Assembly (NCBI RefSeq): GCF_003255815.1
Contig: NC_037668.1
Location: 20,081,800 to 20,145,799 of the forward strand
Source of the DNA: Theropithecus gelada
Lineage: Eukaryota > Chordata > Mammalia > Primates > Cercopithecidae
Reading direction: 5' to 3'
DNA: 64,000 bases
In this document: positions 24,937 to 37,140 of the stretch, in pieces
How the letters are laid out: each line of letters starts with the position of its first letter
Numbering within the stretch: position 1 is the first letter of the stretch
The notes under the pieces: generated by a model
The model's database searches: none
Seen by the model: the letters and a program-made list of their open reading frames with translations, nothing else
What the model was told of the DNA's origin: nothing
Program-made: the position numbers and the translations under genes

Positions 24937-25006
24937 CTTGGAAAGGTCCACCAGTGTGTTGGCTTGGTCACTTAGCTTCCTCTGCTCCATCTTGACGCTC
25001 CTCAAC
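24937..25006 (-). CDS. KCNN3: KCNN3 70-nt exon: end of calmodulin-binding region
   Basis: This 70-nt exon begins with the third base of a split Gln codon (CA|G) and then encodes LRSVKMEQRKLSDQANTLVD plus LSK. Acceptor is TTCCCCACAG|G and donor is AAG|GTGAGT. The basic and amphipathic sequence is the distal part of the SK calmodulin-binding domain and the start of the following coiled-coil helix. Too short to be found as a stand-alone ORF; it is called from splice sites, exact phase match on both sides and family identity. Skipping it alone would shift the frame, because 70 is not a multiple of three. Confidence 0.96.
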
Positions 25007-25423
25007 CTGTGGGGAAGAGTGATAACAGGCAAGCCCTTCAAATTCATGCAAAGGCTTAGCCTCACCAGCAGATCCTCTAGCCCTTCCGCTGCCTCTGATT
25101 TTGGAACCCAGCATGGGGACCGTGAACCTGGGGAAGAACTGAGGCTTTTACTTTCCAGGGGCTTGTCACATCCCCCCAGGGGTCCCAACGCATGCTCACC
25201 TTCAGTCACTGGTTTCTTGCTATTCCCAGATCATTTCCCTGCCTCTATGCCTGGGCTGCGCCTTCCATCTTGAGTGCCTTATTCTCAATTTTTCAGGGGT
25301 TCCCCAAACCTCTCCATCAGAATAAATGTTTTCATCCTTTGCTTTTCCACTTTTAAAAACTCCCCCATCACAGAAAGCATCAGCCACAGTTTGTTTTGAT
25401 TTGAGTTGCAATGCATGGGGGGG

Positions 25424-26186
25424 TGTGTGTGTGCGCGCGCTGTGTGTGTGGTGTGTGTTCTGTGTGTGTGTGTGGCATGTGTGTGTATTTTGTGTGTGGT
25501 TTGTGTGGTGAGTGTGTGTTATGTGTGTTTTGTGTGTGCTGTGTGTGGGGGCGTGTGTGTGGTGTGTGTTTGGGGGCATGTGGTGTGTGTGTGGTTTGTG
25601 TGTGTGTGGTGTGTGTGTGGGGGCACGTGGTGTGTGGTTTGTCTGTGTGGTATGGTGTTTGTATGTGTTGTGTATGGTGTGTGGGGGCGNNNNNNNNNNN
25701 NNNNNNNNNNNNNNNNNNNNNNNNNNNNNNNNNNNNNNNNNNNNNNNNNNNNNNNNNNNNNNNNNNNNNNNNNNNNNNNNNNNNNNNNNNNNNNNNNNNN
25801 NNNNNNNNNNNNNNNNNNNNNNNNNNNNNNNNNNNNNNNNNNNNNNNNNNNNNNNNNNNNNNNNNNNNNNNNNNNNNNNNNNNNNNNNNNNNNNNNNNNN
25901 NNNNNNNNNNNNNNNNNNNNNNNNNNNNNNNNNNNNNNNNNNNNNNNNNNNNNNNNNNNNNNNNNNNNNNNNNNNNNNNNNNNNNNNNNNNNNNNNNNNN
26001 NNNNNNNNNNNNNNNNNNNNNNNNNNNNNNNNNNNNNNNNNNNNNNNNNNNNNNNNNNNNNNNNNNNNNNNNNTGTGTGGTGTGTGGTGTGTGTGGTGTG
26101 TGGTGTGTATGGTGTGTGTGAGGTGTGTGTGGTGTTTGTGTGTGGTGTTTATGGTGTGTGTGATGTGTGTGTGGGTGTGTGTGTAG
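25424..26186 (+). repeat. TG-rich microsatellite with variable units
   Basis: GTGTGTGT mixed with TGTGGTGTGTG, TTTGTGTG and GGGGGCGTGTG variants on both sides of the N run. On the gene's sense strand it is CA-rich. Intronic CA repeats can bind hnRNP L (known), here between two calmodulin-domain exons. Confidence 0.95.
25690..26073. other. Assembly gap, 384 N
   Basis: All bases are N. The gap falls exactly in the TG repeat, the expected place for assembly failure. Gap length may be nominal. Confidence 1.
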
Positions 26187-26430
26187 AATGTAGAAGCCCT
26201 TAGAGGTTCTTACTCTAGTTTTTACCTTCCATAACAGCCTGCCCAATTTCTGGCATGTGGCTGGTGCAGTGAGTGAGTGATCAGACCCACTTTACCACTC
26301 CACTTGTTGAGTGGAACAGAATGGATTTCTTCTGTGCCTCCTAAGTATATGAGAAGCTACTGACAGAGTTGTAGGAGTCCCACTGCTCCCAATCTGGTTA
26401 TCTGATGGCTGAACCACTCTGGCATACTCA

Positions 26431-26559
<129 letters not shown>

Positions 26560-26725
26560 CTAAGGAAGAATAAATAAAGTAGGCTGCTATCAGGTTCATT
26601 TTCTTAGGTTCACATAATATTTTGTGTGTGTGTGGTTGCTACTGTAGTCTACCTCATAAGGAAACGATTTTGCAATGATCTATTTTCTTAACCAAAATCA
26701 CGAAACTCCTAGAAAAGATGATTAA

Positions 26726-27032
26726 GGCCGGGCACGGTGGCTCCCGCCTGTAATCTCAGAACTTTGGAGGCCAAGGCAGGTGGATCACCTGAGGTCAGGA
26801 GTTCGAGACCAGCCTGAACAACATGGTCAAAGCTGTCTCTACAAAAAATACAAAATTTGCCAGGTATGGTGGCTCATGCCTGTAATACTAGCTACTTGGG
26901 AGACTGAGGCAGGAGACTCGCTTGAACCTGGAAGGCGGAGGTTGCAATGAGCTGAGATCGTGCCATACTCCAGCCTAGGAAACAAGAGTGAAACTCCGTC
27001 TCAAGAAAAAAAAAGAAAAGAAAAGAAAGGAA
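26726..27032 (+). mobile_element. Alu, plus orientation
   Basis: GGCCGGGCACGGTGGCTCCC to a GAAAA-rich tail. Flanking duplication AGAAAAGATGATTAA (26711-26725) and AGAAAAGGTGATTAA (27033-27047), one mismatch. Antisense to KCNN3. Confidence 0.96.
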
Positions 27033-27103
27033 AGAAAAGGTGATTAAAATTCATCTGCTATTAATCTTGTGTTGGACACTGCAGACTAGAGCTAAATTGA
27101 AGG

Positions 27104-27262
27104 GTTCTTTCTTTCTTTTTCTTTCTTTCTCTCTTTCTTTCTTCCTTCCTTCCTTCCTTTCTTTTTTCTTTTCTTTTTTCTCTTTTCTCTTCTTCCTTCC
27201 TTCCTTCCTTCCTTCCTTCCTTCCTTCCTTCCTTCCTTCCTTCCTTCCTTCCTTCCTTCCTT
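27104..27262. repeat. TTTC/TTCC microsatellite; (GGAA)17 on the KCNN3 sense strand
   Basis: Starts as TTTC repeats, includes four TTCC at 27142-27157, then seventeen uninterrupted TTCC units at 27193-27260. It is about 60 nt downstream (plus strand) of an Alu tail and may have grown from local A/G-rich sequence. Confidence 0.97.
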
Positions 27263-28754
27263 TCTTTTTCTTGATTATTTCAGTACTGTCTCTTGAGTGC
27301 TGTTGCTGATGCTATATTTAGACAGGTTGCATGAGCAAGACCTTGAGTCCCGGGGTCCCCTCGGAAAATAGCTAGCAAGATACCACTGCTGCCCTTACAT
27401 GCAGACTTCCGAGCTTCACCTGAGATTGCCACTTAGTGTATATGGTACATTGCTTGGATTCAGAGAGTAAACAGATTTCCTATCAGCTGGAGATTTTAAA
27501 AGACTTCTTTGAGAAAATGTCTTTCCCACTAATTGGAACTATAGGTACCAATAAGCCCATTGTCTCCTTTCCCAAATGGCCAAAAACATTTGCGCTGCAA
27601 TTTTACACGTAAATGTAATTGGCACAAAACGGAAATAATTTCAAAGCAATGTCTGAAAATCAGTGAAGATATTTAGGTGTGAAACCAGAGCTTCCTCTTT
27701 CCCAAGGCTGGCTCCTTCACTGTGCACGGCAATCACACGTTTCAACATATGATGCTGTCATCTGTTGACATGGAAACCACTGATATCACCAGGCTCACGA
27801 CTGAGCTGAGACATATCAATGGCATCCAGATGGCAGGGGACAAAGTTTTAATCCAAACACAGACATCCTCAGCAATTAGTAACAAGAGCAAGAGAAAACA
27901 TTCCTTATTAAGCACACGCTAAACAGATTTTTGATTAACCATCCCCATTTCTGTCAGTCATGCAGATTGGCACAGGTCCACAGGCCTGGGGCCTGGAAAT
28001 AAGTAGGCCAGCCTAATAGAAATCAGGTTACTAGCCAGAAAGGATTTTAATAAAATTAGAGACTATAGACCTGCTTCTTCAGACTGACATCAACAGATGG
28101 GACGTTGTTAAAATACTGAGACGTGTGGGAAGGCTAGGAAACATTGTTTTGCAGGCTGATAACTTTTGTGTGTGTATGTTTTAAAAATTTATTACTAAGG
28201 CTGGATTATATTTTTCATTGGCGCTGAAGTGATGTTTTTAAAAGAACAGCTAAGTCTTCTCAGAAATGTCTAAGGGACATAAATATTGCTTTTTTAAAAA
28301 TGCAGTAAAGATCCACCATGAAAATAGTTTTAAATGACTTAATTGCTCGCCTCTAGTACTTTCTTGCCTGAAAGGAAGCAGGTTGCAGTGAGAAGTTGGA
28401 AACGGTGGATGTCCAGGAGAGGACACTGTGGTCTCTGGGGTTCTGCTCAGGGAACTAGAGTGAACAGCAGCCTCCTGGGAAAAAAGGCGGCATGCGAGGG
28501 AAGCCGCGCTCTCTGCAGAGCACACACATTGAATACCATTGCCCTCCTCTTGCGGGGAGAGGGGCAATTGGATGTGTCATTTCTTCAGTTTCCCTAGGCA
28601 CTTAGCCTCTTAGGAAAGCCTCGAGGAAACGGGAAAGTCTGCAGGTGAATCCCTGCTCTGTCAATTATTAAGCAGTTTAGGAGCAATTGCTTCATTATCT
28701 GTAAGATGGGAAAAATAAAGAGGGCTGCTATGAGGCAGTGATGATGGTGCTGGG

Positions 28755-29080
28755 GGCAACAGCTAACATCTACCAGGCGCAGCCACAGGTCTGAGTACTT
28801 TATATGTCTAAGCTCCTTTAATCCTTACCACAACCCCATCGGGGAGGTGCTAACATTATCCACATTTCTCAGACAAAGAAACAGAGACACAGACCAAGAC
28901 TAGACAATTATAAATGGCAAACTGAGTCAGTGTGGGTTTGAATGCTGCATAAAATGTAAAGTACCGTACAGATATTAGTTAATATCATCTAGCTCAAACC
29001 CCTCATTGAACATATGAGGAAACCACTTCAGAGATGGGATGTGAGAGCCAGAATCACACAGCTAGCTAATGGCAAAGTCA
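28755..29080 (+). repeat. MIR copies
   Basis: GGGGCAACAGCTAACATCTACC, then ATCCACATTTCTCAGACAAAG and ACTGAGTCAGTGTGGGTTTGA follow the MIR consensus order; a second core-like piece GAATCACACAGCTAGCTAATG follows at 29053. Confidence 0.7.
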
Positions 29081-30024
29081 AAACAAGAGCCAGGTCCAGG
29101 AAGAGCAGAAGGTTTTCATGTGGACTGAAGGAAAGACAAACAAAATCATTTCCTGTTTTCCAGGATCAAGGAATTGGAAAGAACATTGGATTTTTTTTTT
29201 TTTTTTTAATCATCATGGCCCTTACTTAGCAATGTGACAGAACACGGAGTCCAGGTCCTGCACTTAAAGTCAGCCCAAATGTAAGATATTGAAGTCACAG
29301 CACAGCCCGGGTAGCTGACAGAGGCAGTCACATCATCTTTATGAGTTTGGAGGGAGGCCGCTGTGCATTCGGGAAAGTGATGTTAACTGCCAGCCCTTGC
29401 ACTGACTCTGAAATTAATTACCAGCAAACAGTCTGGCACAAAGCTAAGTAGATCAATATCTGCGAGAGAAAAAGAAATAGGCTTTCAACTGCACTGGGCT
29501 TTCCCAGGTGGACGGTAAATGCTATTGTGGCCAGGGTCTCCCTCCAGTTCACCTGGCTGATTGATCTAAGCATTGCTGGGGTCAGGAGCAGATGAGGTCA
29601 TGTGCCTTTCCTCAGATTTGCTGAGCCTCCGAAGGGCTCCATGCACCCTTCCTTGATGGAGGCTTGGGTACCTCCTGACCTCTCCTGGTGGGCAGAGGCA
29701 CCAGGGCCAAAAGACGCTCTTAGGGTGCAGCAGTGCGAGGGGGCAGGGCTTAAGATGAAAGCAGCAAGCCAGAAAGAGTGGCTCAACATTGGCCACAATC
29801 GGTTGGGTTTGGGGATGGTTAGGAGAGGAAGTGAATGGAAGTCCAGCTGTCCTGCCTCCAAAATGGGCTGATTGTTTTCTGCAAGCCCAGAAACTCTCCA
29901 CCAAAAAAATTGCTTTCACGCTGAGTGGGACCAGAGAATGGGCTCTATGATCCACTTTAGGAAGGGCTCTAAAATTAATGGGCCTGGACAAGAAAGTGGT
30001 CCAATGAAGACCTTGAAAATTACT

Positions 30025-30340
30025 GTGACAGCTAACATATACTGAGTGCTTACTATGTGCCAGGATCTGTGCTAAGCATGTATGTCTGCATGGTTTTATT
30101 AACCCTCAGAAAAACTTGACAAATAGATGTGATCATGAGCTCTATCTTGGACCCACTACTGAACTCTATGAGACTCTCTTTATTCATACATTTGAGGAAC
30201 AATTAATGAGCACCTATGATGGGCCAGACATTGTACTAGCAAGTAAGGGTACCACAGTGAACAAATCAGTAACATTCCTGCCCTTATGGAACTTACAATC
30301 TTGTGGAGAAGATGGTATGCAGTTTATATTATAGCATCAG
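30025..30340 (+). repeat. MIR and L2-like fragments
   Basis: GAGTGCTTACTATGTGCCAGG (MIR type) near 30043, then AATGAGCACCTATGATGGGCC with CCTGCCCTTATGGAACTTAC, an L2 3'-end-type order. Confidence 0.6.
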
Positions 30341-30944
30341 GTAACAAGCATTTAAAAAACCACAACAACAAAGCAGGGTCCGGGGCTAGAGAGTGATGCA
30401 AGTGCTACCTGCATCTGTGAAACAGGATTACTGTGTTGACTAAATGAAAATATACTTAAAACATTAGCACAGACCCTGGCCATATGCCTCAATACATGGT
30501 ATCTTTGTTAATATTCTCCTCTTCCGATAAACATCAGCTTCCTTCCCTCTAATTTCCCCAGCCCGCAAGAAAACATACAACAGAACACACATCACTTCCT
30601 TGAGCTCTTGGCCATAGCATCCCACGTCAATGACTTGCTCTGGCCACCTCTCTGCCCAGGTAATCTGCTACTTGCTATTACAGAGGGGCTGTCGGTTGCA
30701 GCAAGAATGCTTGGGGCAGGAGTACAAGGGGGATGAAAGGAGCACCTTTCTTGGGCACCCTAAGCCTCCAGCAGCCCCAGGAGTCCTGGGAAATTCCAGG
30801 AGTCCCATTAGCAGAGCCCCCCAGAGAAGAAATCACTAGCCTGCCCTTTATGCTGCCAGGAACCCTTGCCAGAGAAGTATTCTACTTGGAGGTTGGAGAC
30901 AGGGAAAGGGAGGCCCGGCCGGTGGGTGTGATTTAAATACATGC

Positions 30945-31210
30945 ATCTTGGACAATTTCTTCACTGTGTGAACATCACAGACTGTACTTAAACAAACCTA
31001 GATGGTACAGCCTACTACACCCCTAGGCTGTATGGTGTAGCCTATCGCTCTTAGGCTACAAGCCTGTATGGCACATTTCTGCACTGTAGGCAACGGTAAC
31101 ACAAATCACTAGGGGAGAGGAATTTTTCAGCTCTGTTAGAGGCTTCTGAGACCACCTTGGTATATGTGCTCCATCATTGACTGAAACGTTGTTCTGCAGT
31201 GCATGACTGT
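30945..31210. mobile_element. Non-autonomous DNA transposon remnant
   Basis: Contains GTACTTAAACAAACCTAGATG, GCCTACTACACCCCTAGGCTG and, at the end, GAAACGTTGTTCTGCAGTGC followed by ATGACTGT, which matches a familiar human terminal-inverted-repeat element. Family name not assigned. One terminus seems missing. Confidence 0.6.
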
Positions 31211-32289
31211 AACTTGAAGGAGTTACACAGGTTGAAACTAGGCTGAGTGAGGATCAGATCACTATCGGAGAACCTGCAAGCCGGCCCTTGACTGAAGGTG
31301 TCCTTTACACACAGGACTAGAGAAGGGGGCTGGTTCCTCTTTCCCATTTGCCAAGCCCACTCTCCCCTCATCACCACCCCACAGACTTGCTCTGGCTTCC
31401 CAGGTTGCCCTCTCTTTCATCGCCCGGCTTGTACCTCCTCTTTTTCCCCCCTCTGTTCTATTCCACACTCCCTTTGCAGGCTTCTCTGCGGGCCTGACCC
31501 GGAGGCCCTCACTGACCACTTAGAACTGGGAGCTCCACCTCTCTGGCTGGCAGGAAATTGGGTGGAGCGAGAGGAGATGTATTTCCGTTGTTCAAAGTTG
31601 GAGCTTGAGGTTCTCCCTGTAGCAATATGGTAATGGGTGGTGGATAATTCAATAATGCTATTTATGTGATACTCAGTTAGGGTAGAGTTAAGCTGGCTTT
31701 TCTCTTCAGCAGGCCTGGGACCCTAACCCCACGCTGAGTTCCAAGGAACTAACCACCCTAAAGCTGCCTGCCTGATGGTCTGAGAGCAAACTGGATCTTG
31801 CATAGGCCCGGGGCCCCCTCACCCCTTTCTGGGCCTTCGTCTTCTCATCTGTGTTGGAGTGGCTCTTCCCTGAGGGTCCTTCCGGCTTAAACACACAATA
31901 TTTCTGTGACTGTTGCTAAAAAAAAAACCTGTACCCACTCTGTTTGGGACAGAATCTTGTGTGTGATGTAATTTATAATCCTCTTCTGGGGAGAATTAGC
32001 ATTCCTGATAACTGCCCTATTGATTATCCGATCAATTATAAAGAGATAAAGACTTGTTCTGGAAATCCACTCTTGAGCCCAACCAGCTGTCCATTAGCAG
32101 TCCTTTAGCTAAACCTTCTATATCTGGCATAACAATGGCTACCATTGTTTTTCCTATGAAATACCACTACTAAGAGTAATCTTTGAATTAGGCTGCTGAA
32201 GAAAATTTTCTTCTAGCAAGATTATGATCAAACTTTGGCATATGCCTGTAATTAAAGAAAAGTTGTCTTTAGTGTCATTCAGGAGATTG

Positions 32290-32500
32290 TAGGTGGGGGA
32301 ATTACTTAAAGGTTTTTGAGCAGGAAGTAATATGTAGGCAAGCCCGAGAGTCTAAGGAGATCCATGGGGAAGCAGAGTGCAGGATGACTGGGGAGAGGGA
32401 GGCCCAAGTGAGGAGAGCAGGTAGCAGGCTGCTGTGATAGTGCAAGACAGAAGATGGCGGCTTCAAGAGTGACGGGGCAGAGGCCCTGGAGAGGCGCGCA
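32290..32500 (+). repeat. L2-like fragment
   Basis: AAGGTTTTTGAGCAGGAAGT through AGGCTGCTGTGATAGTGCAAG resembles an old, widespread repeat consensus. Diverged; boundaries uncertain. Confidence 0.45.
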
Positions 32501-32903
32501 TGCGTGAACAGCCACGGCAAGGTCGAATCAGACACAGAAAGTGCTCAGACCCCTGTGGGGTTCAGGGCCCAGAGGAGTCAGAAATGGGGCTAAGTTTTTA
32601 TGCCTGGAGTCTGGAAGAACACCATGTCAGGAGCACACTAGGGAAGTTAGGAGAAGGAACTAGTTTAGGGAAGTTGTGGGTTTCGTTTTGGTCTTACTCA
32701 TAGAATTCATGGGGAAGTGTACTTGGATGAGCTACTTGGGGCAAGAAACCCTTGCAGCAAGAAGGAGATATGATCCTCAGCACACTGTGCTGTCTGAAGG
32801 TTCTGCTTACTGTGGCTTGATGTGGAGAGTAGGTACCACAAAGAAAATATCTCCGGTCCATGGTGCCTCTCAAGCCAAGGGTGTCCATAGCAGCCCACTC
32901 TGC

Positions 32904-33200
32904 TTTTTTTTTTTTTTTGAGATGGAGTCTCGCTCTGTCGCCCAGGCTGGAGTGCAGTGGCGCGATCTCAGCTCACCATAACCTCCGCCTCGTGGGTTCA
33001 AGCAATTCTCCTGCCTCAGCCTCCCGAGAAGCTGGGATTACAGGCGCCCACCACCACACTTGGCTAATTTTTTGTATTTTTAGTAGAGACGGGGTTTCAC
33101 CATGGTCGCCAGGCTAGTCTTGAACTCCTGACCTCAAGTGATCTGCCCACGTCAGCCTTGCAAAGTGCTGGGATTACAGGCGTGAGCCACCGCACCCGGC
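32904..33200 (-). mobile_element. Alu, minus orientation
   Basis: Poly-T, GAGATGGAGTCTCGCTCTGT and a full Alu body ending CCACCGCACCCGG. Flanks share CCCACTCT, a likely target duplication. Confidence 0.95.
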
Positions 33201-33986
33201 CCACTCTACCTCTTATAAGAAGTGCTCTCTGAGGGCAGTCAGCCACCAGAGGTTAAGGATGGAGGTAAGGACCACCTCTTACCCATCTTGGTGCCCCCAG
33301 AGTACAGAGTGTGGCACCCAGGGAGTGACCTCTGTGATGGACCTGTTTAGTTACATAAAACAGAATGTTGGGGACATGGAAGCACTGAGTGGCAGAAAAA
33401 ATGGGGCTCTAGTATCTTTCTTCCAGTCCCTCTGTGAATCATGTACTTAAATATATTTATCTAGTAGCCCAGAGGTTAGCAATAAGTTATAATTATAGAA
33501 TAACAATGGCAGCGACACTGCGAAATCAGTGTGGGAAGATCTGATCGAATTAAATACAGAAATGACGTTGCTGCCAGAGTTGATACAAGGAAAGAAGATA
33601 AGCACGGGATTCAAGAAAACCAGAAACTGAGTTCTTACGCAGTGCTGTCAGACCCTCTTCCCTCCCCACAAATAAATAAATAAATAAAAATAGTGCTGGC
33701 TCTCATGGCAAAGGCTAGGCTGCAGCCTTTAGAGCAAGACAGGATGAATAAATACTAGAACAATTTGGGTATTTTTTATGATTAATACCTACAATTCCTT
33801 TTTCATTTTGCTTAGGTGTTTGAAGCATCAAGGTTGCATATACCAGTAAGAGGCTGCTTTTATCTGTCAAATCTGCGAATTGTCCACTCCGAAGAGGTTG
33901 AAATTATACCACAGTAAACTCCTTCATGTTTGATCTTTCTCTGAGAATTCACTGAGATGTTATGAATAGACTGAGCTTAGCATCTC

Positions 33987-34288
33987 TTTTTTTTTTTTTT
34001 TTTTTTGATATGGAGTCTCGCTCAGTTGCCCAGGCTGGAGTGCAGTGGCGCGATCTTGGCTCACTGCAACCTCTGCCTCCCGGGTTGAAGCAATTCTCCT
34101 GCCTCAGCCTCCCAAGTACCTGGGACTACAGGCACGTGCCACTACGCCTGGCTAATTTTTTTTTTTTTTTTTGTAGAAATGGGGTTTCACTGTGTTAGCC
34201 AGGAAGGTCTCATCGCCTGACCTCGTGATCTATCTGCCTCAGCCTCCCAAAGTGCTGGCATTACAGGTGTGAGCCACCGTGCCCAGCC
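33987..34288 (-). mobile_element. Alu A of a two-Alu composite, minus orientation
   Basis: Poly-T, GATATGGAGTCTCGCTCAGT and a full body ending CCACCGTGCCCAGCC. An internal T18 run at 34157 extends the mid A-rich linker. The sequence right of poly-T is preceded by GCTTAGCATCT (33975-33985). Confidence 0.96.
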
Positions 34289-34329
34289 AAGAGTTTCTAA
34301 GGATCATGTCTGATCTGAGAGTATTTCTA

Positions 34330-34621
34330 TTTTTTTTTTTTTTTTGACAGAGTCTTGCTCTATTGCCCAGTCTGGAGTGCAGTGGCAGGATCTCGGCTCA
34401 CTGTAAATTCCAACTCCCAGATTCAAGTGATTCTCCTGTCTCAGCCTCCTGAGTAGCTGGGATTACAGGTGCGCAACACCACGCCCTGCTAATTTTTGTA
34501 TTTTTCGTAGAGACAGGGCTTCACCATGTTGGTCAGGCTGGTCTCGAACTCCTGACCTTGTGATCCACCTGCCTCGGCCTCCCAAAGTGCTGGGATTACA
34601 GGCGTGAGCCACCGCGCCCAG
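34330..34621 (-). mobile_element. Alu B of a two-Alu composite, minus orientation
   Basis: Poly-T, GACAGAGTCTTGCTCTATTG and a full body ending CCACCGCGCCCAGTT. Followed by GCTTAGCATCT at 34624-34634, the same 11-mer that precedes Alu A. Confidence 0.96.
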
Positions 34622-35862
34622 TTGCTTAGCATCTTCTTGACCAATGAGCCACTCCAGCTGGACACAATGGGCCATTTGGAGAGGACAGAGGGCAGGCCAG
34701 GCATCCCCAGGGGAAGAAAGGTGGGGTTCTCTTGGGAGCAGTTCAAAGTCAGCTCAAAGCAGAGCAGGCCAAGGATGCACACATCCAGTTTCGTTTCAAT
34801 TAAGGTTATGTAAAAGAACCTTTAGAAGTTCTAGTCCTGCCAGCTTTGAAAATCTTCTCTCTGTAAGAACCATCCCTCCTGTGTTGTTTATTTCCTTGAG
34901 AAAAGATATTAGATATTAAAGGGACATTTCAACAGATTTAAGTGTTCTCAGAAAAATGAGATGTTATTCAATTAAAAAGCTACCTTACATTCATGGATGA
35001 GCAATAAATATTTGTTGATTTGATTTTCAGTCCTACTTTTCAAGAAGTAAGTGGAATTGAGGAGGATGTTAGGGAATCATTTTTGAAAGATTAAAATTAG
35101 CAACCACAGTCTCCATCTTCTACAATTATATTGCAGAAAAATTGTTTATTTTCCTGGCATACAAAGGAGCTGGCTTTCCTCAGCTTTATTTTCCTTTAGC
35201 GTCTGATTTACTTGGTGAAAAATGGAGAGGACAAAGGAATAACACCAAATACAAAGAATATACTTGGCTTCAAAAAGAAAACCAGAATAAACAGAGAAAC
35301 TGCTAATGTCTCTACTCTTGGTAAACAGCTTATGAGAAGGCTTTGGAGGCAGAACAGCTCCCTGCCCTCACTCCAGCATGTAGTTTCAATTCAGTGAAAC
35401 CTCAGTAAATTGCTTCAGGAAAATAGATGCAAGTGGATTTGCATTTGGGTGTTTCAATAACTTGAGTAATTTCCTCAGTACTGAGCATGACTTTTGCACC
35501 CATTATTAGAGGGGGCTGAAAGAGAGTGGCCAAGTGGCAGAGTTCCCGGCAGGCCTTACTGTGGTAACAGCCTTCAATCACTGCCATCGTGATGTGACAA
35601 ATCATGGCTTTTTTTGGTGCAGCTGATAGCTCAGGGCTGTGATGTACCAAGTACAAACACTTGAATGTCAACAACATAAGAATATTTGCCTGTACCAGTT
35701 CCTTTTAACATCTGTGAAGGCTCTTTACAAAATCCGATAAATGTAATCAAAGACCAAACAATCAAACACCATAAATAATTCTGCTGAGAAACTGGAGAGG
35801 CCTTGGCCACTGCACACTCTCCCACTGCCTTCCCCGAGAGCTCACTCGCAGCTCCCTCTGTC

Positions 35863-35888
35863 ATTCTCTCTCTCTCTCTCTCTCTCTT
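35863..35888. repeat. CT microsatellite
   Basis: About twelve CT dinucleotides on the plus strand, ending in T5. Confidence 0.9.
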
Positions 35889-36466
35889 TTTGTTCTTCCT
35901 TCCTGCCTTTGTCTCTATTTCTAACACATTGTTGCTGCGATGCAACATTAATCACTGAATATTTTCTGTAGCTTTCAAAAACCCAAAGCAACATTTGGTT
36001 GCTCATGGGTTCCTTAACCTACTTTAGTCCTAAATGAAAAAGACTATGGAGGCCAAGACACGGACACAGGGTTTTAATTCTGCCTCGTCTCAGAAAGAGG
36101 ACAGTCTTGCAGGAAATCATCTTACTCACCTTCCTTCAGGCTGTAGTTCTAAAGAATTTTCCATAAAAGCTGTCCTTGAATAAACAACTCCTGCCTTGCC
36201 CATTTGGCCTGCTGTTATTCTGGAAGGCTTGTATCTGTCTCTTCTAAATGGGCCTTTTCGTCTCTGACAATTCAGTGGGGTATCCAACTTTCAGCAGCAA
36301 ATTGGTCTACCCAGTCCTGCATATTTTCAGATTTTCATCTTCCATAACTACTTTCGTGATGGTTCAAGTGAGAAACGTTACCCGGAAAACCCAAAAGGGA
36401 AAAATTGGATGATGACGTTTTGATGAACAATTTTATTTAGGAATGTGGGCTCTACTAGAATGATTC

Positions 36467-36764
36467 CTTTTTTTTTTTTTTTTTGAGATGGAGTCTCGCT
36501 TTGTCGCCCAGGCTGGAGTGCAGTGGTATGATCTCGGCTCACTGCAACCTCCACTTCCTGGGTTCAAGTGATTCTCCTGCCTCAGCCTCCTGAGTAGCTG
36601 GGACTACAGGCACCTGCCACCATGCCCAGCTAATGTTTGTATTTTTAGTAGAGACGGCATTTCACCATGTTGGCCAGGATGGTCTCAATCTCTTGACCTC
36701 GTGATCTACCTGCCTCAGCCTCCCAAAGTGCTGGGATTACAGGCGTGAGCCGCTGCGCCTGGCC
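36467..36764 (-). mobile_element. Alu, minus orientation
   Basis: Full body ending CCGCTGCGCCTGGCC. Perfect flanking duplication TAGAATGATTC at 36456-36466 and 36765-36775. Confidence 0.97.
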
Positions 36765-36803
36765 TAGAATGATTCTTTAAATGATTTTTTTAAAGGATTA
36801 GAC

Positions 36804-36854
36804 TTAGGTACATTTTCAATATACTTTTATAGTTTTAGGTACATTTTCAATATA
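36804..36854 (+). repeat. Local direct repeat, 20 nt, offset 31
   Basis: TTAGGTACATTTTCAATATA occurs at 36804-36823 and 36835-36854. Confidence 0.95.
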
Positions 36855-37140
36855 GTTTTGCCCTTCCTAATGAGAATCCTGAAAATATTTGAGCATAAAC
36901 AAAAAACATTGCCTCATACTGGGTGATCTTCATCAGGCAAAGGGGCAGGTTATACCATTGTAGGCTATTAATTAAATTACCAGGAAAATTATTTGGCTGC
37001 CTGAACCATGCACAGCGATCGAACAGAAGGCAGAAACCCATCGTGTGAAGATGCTGTTTCCATTTTGTGTCTGGGGCTCCCTCAAACATGCCCTTTAAAA
37101 GCCTGGTGCAAACCCATACGACATGACCATTTTCTTTCTC

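Noticed and set aside
25380..26246. ORFs of 224-288 residues on both strands
   Set aside because: They run through the N gap and a TG/CA repeat; the products are Cys-Val or His-Thr repeats with unknown residues.
27040..27309. Ser/Phe/Leu-Pro-rich ORF
   Set aside because: Entirely a translation of the TTTC/TTCC microsatellite.
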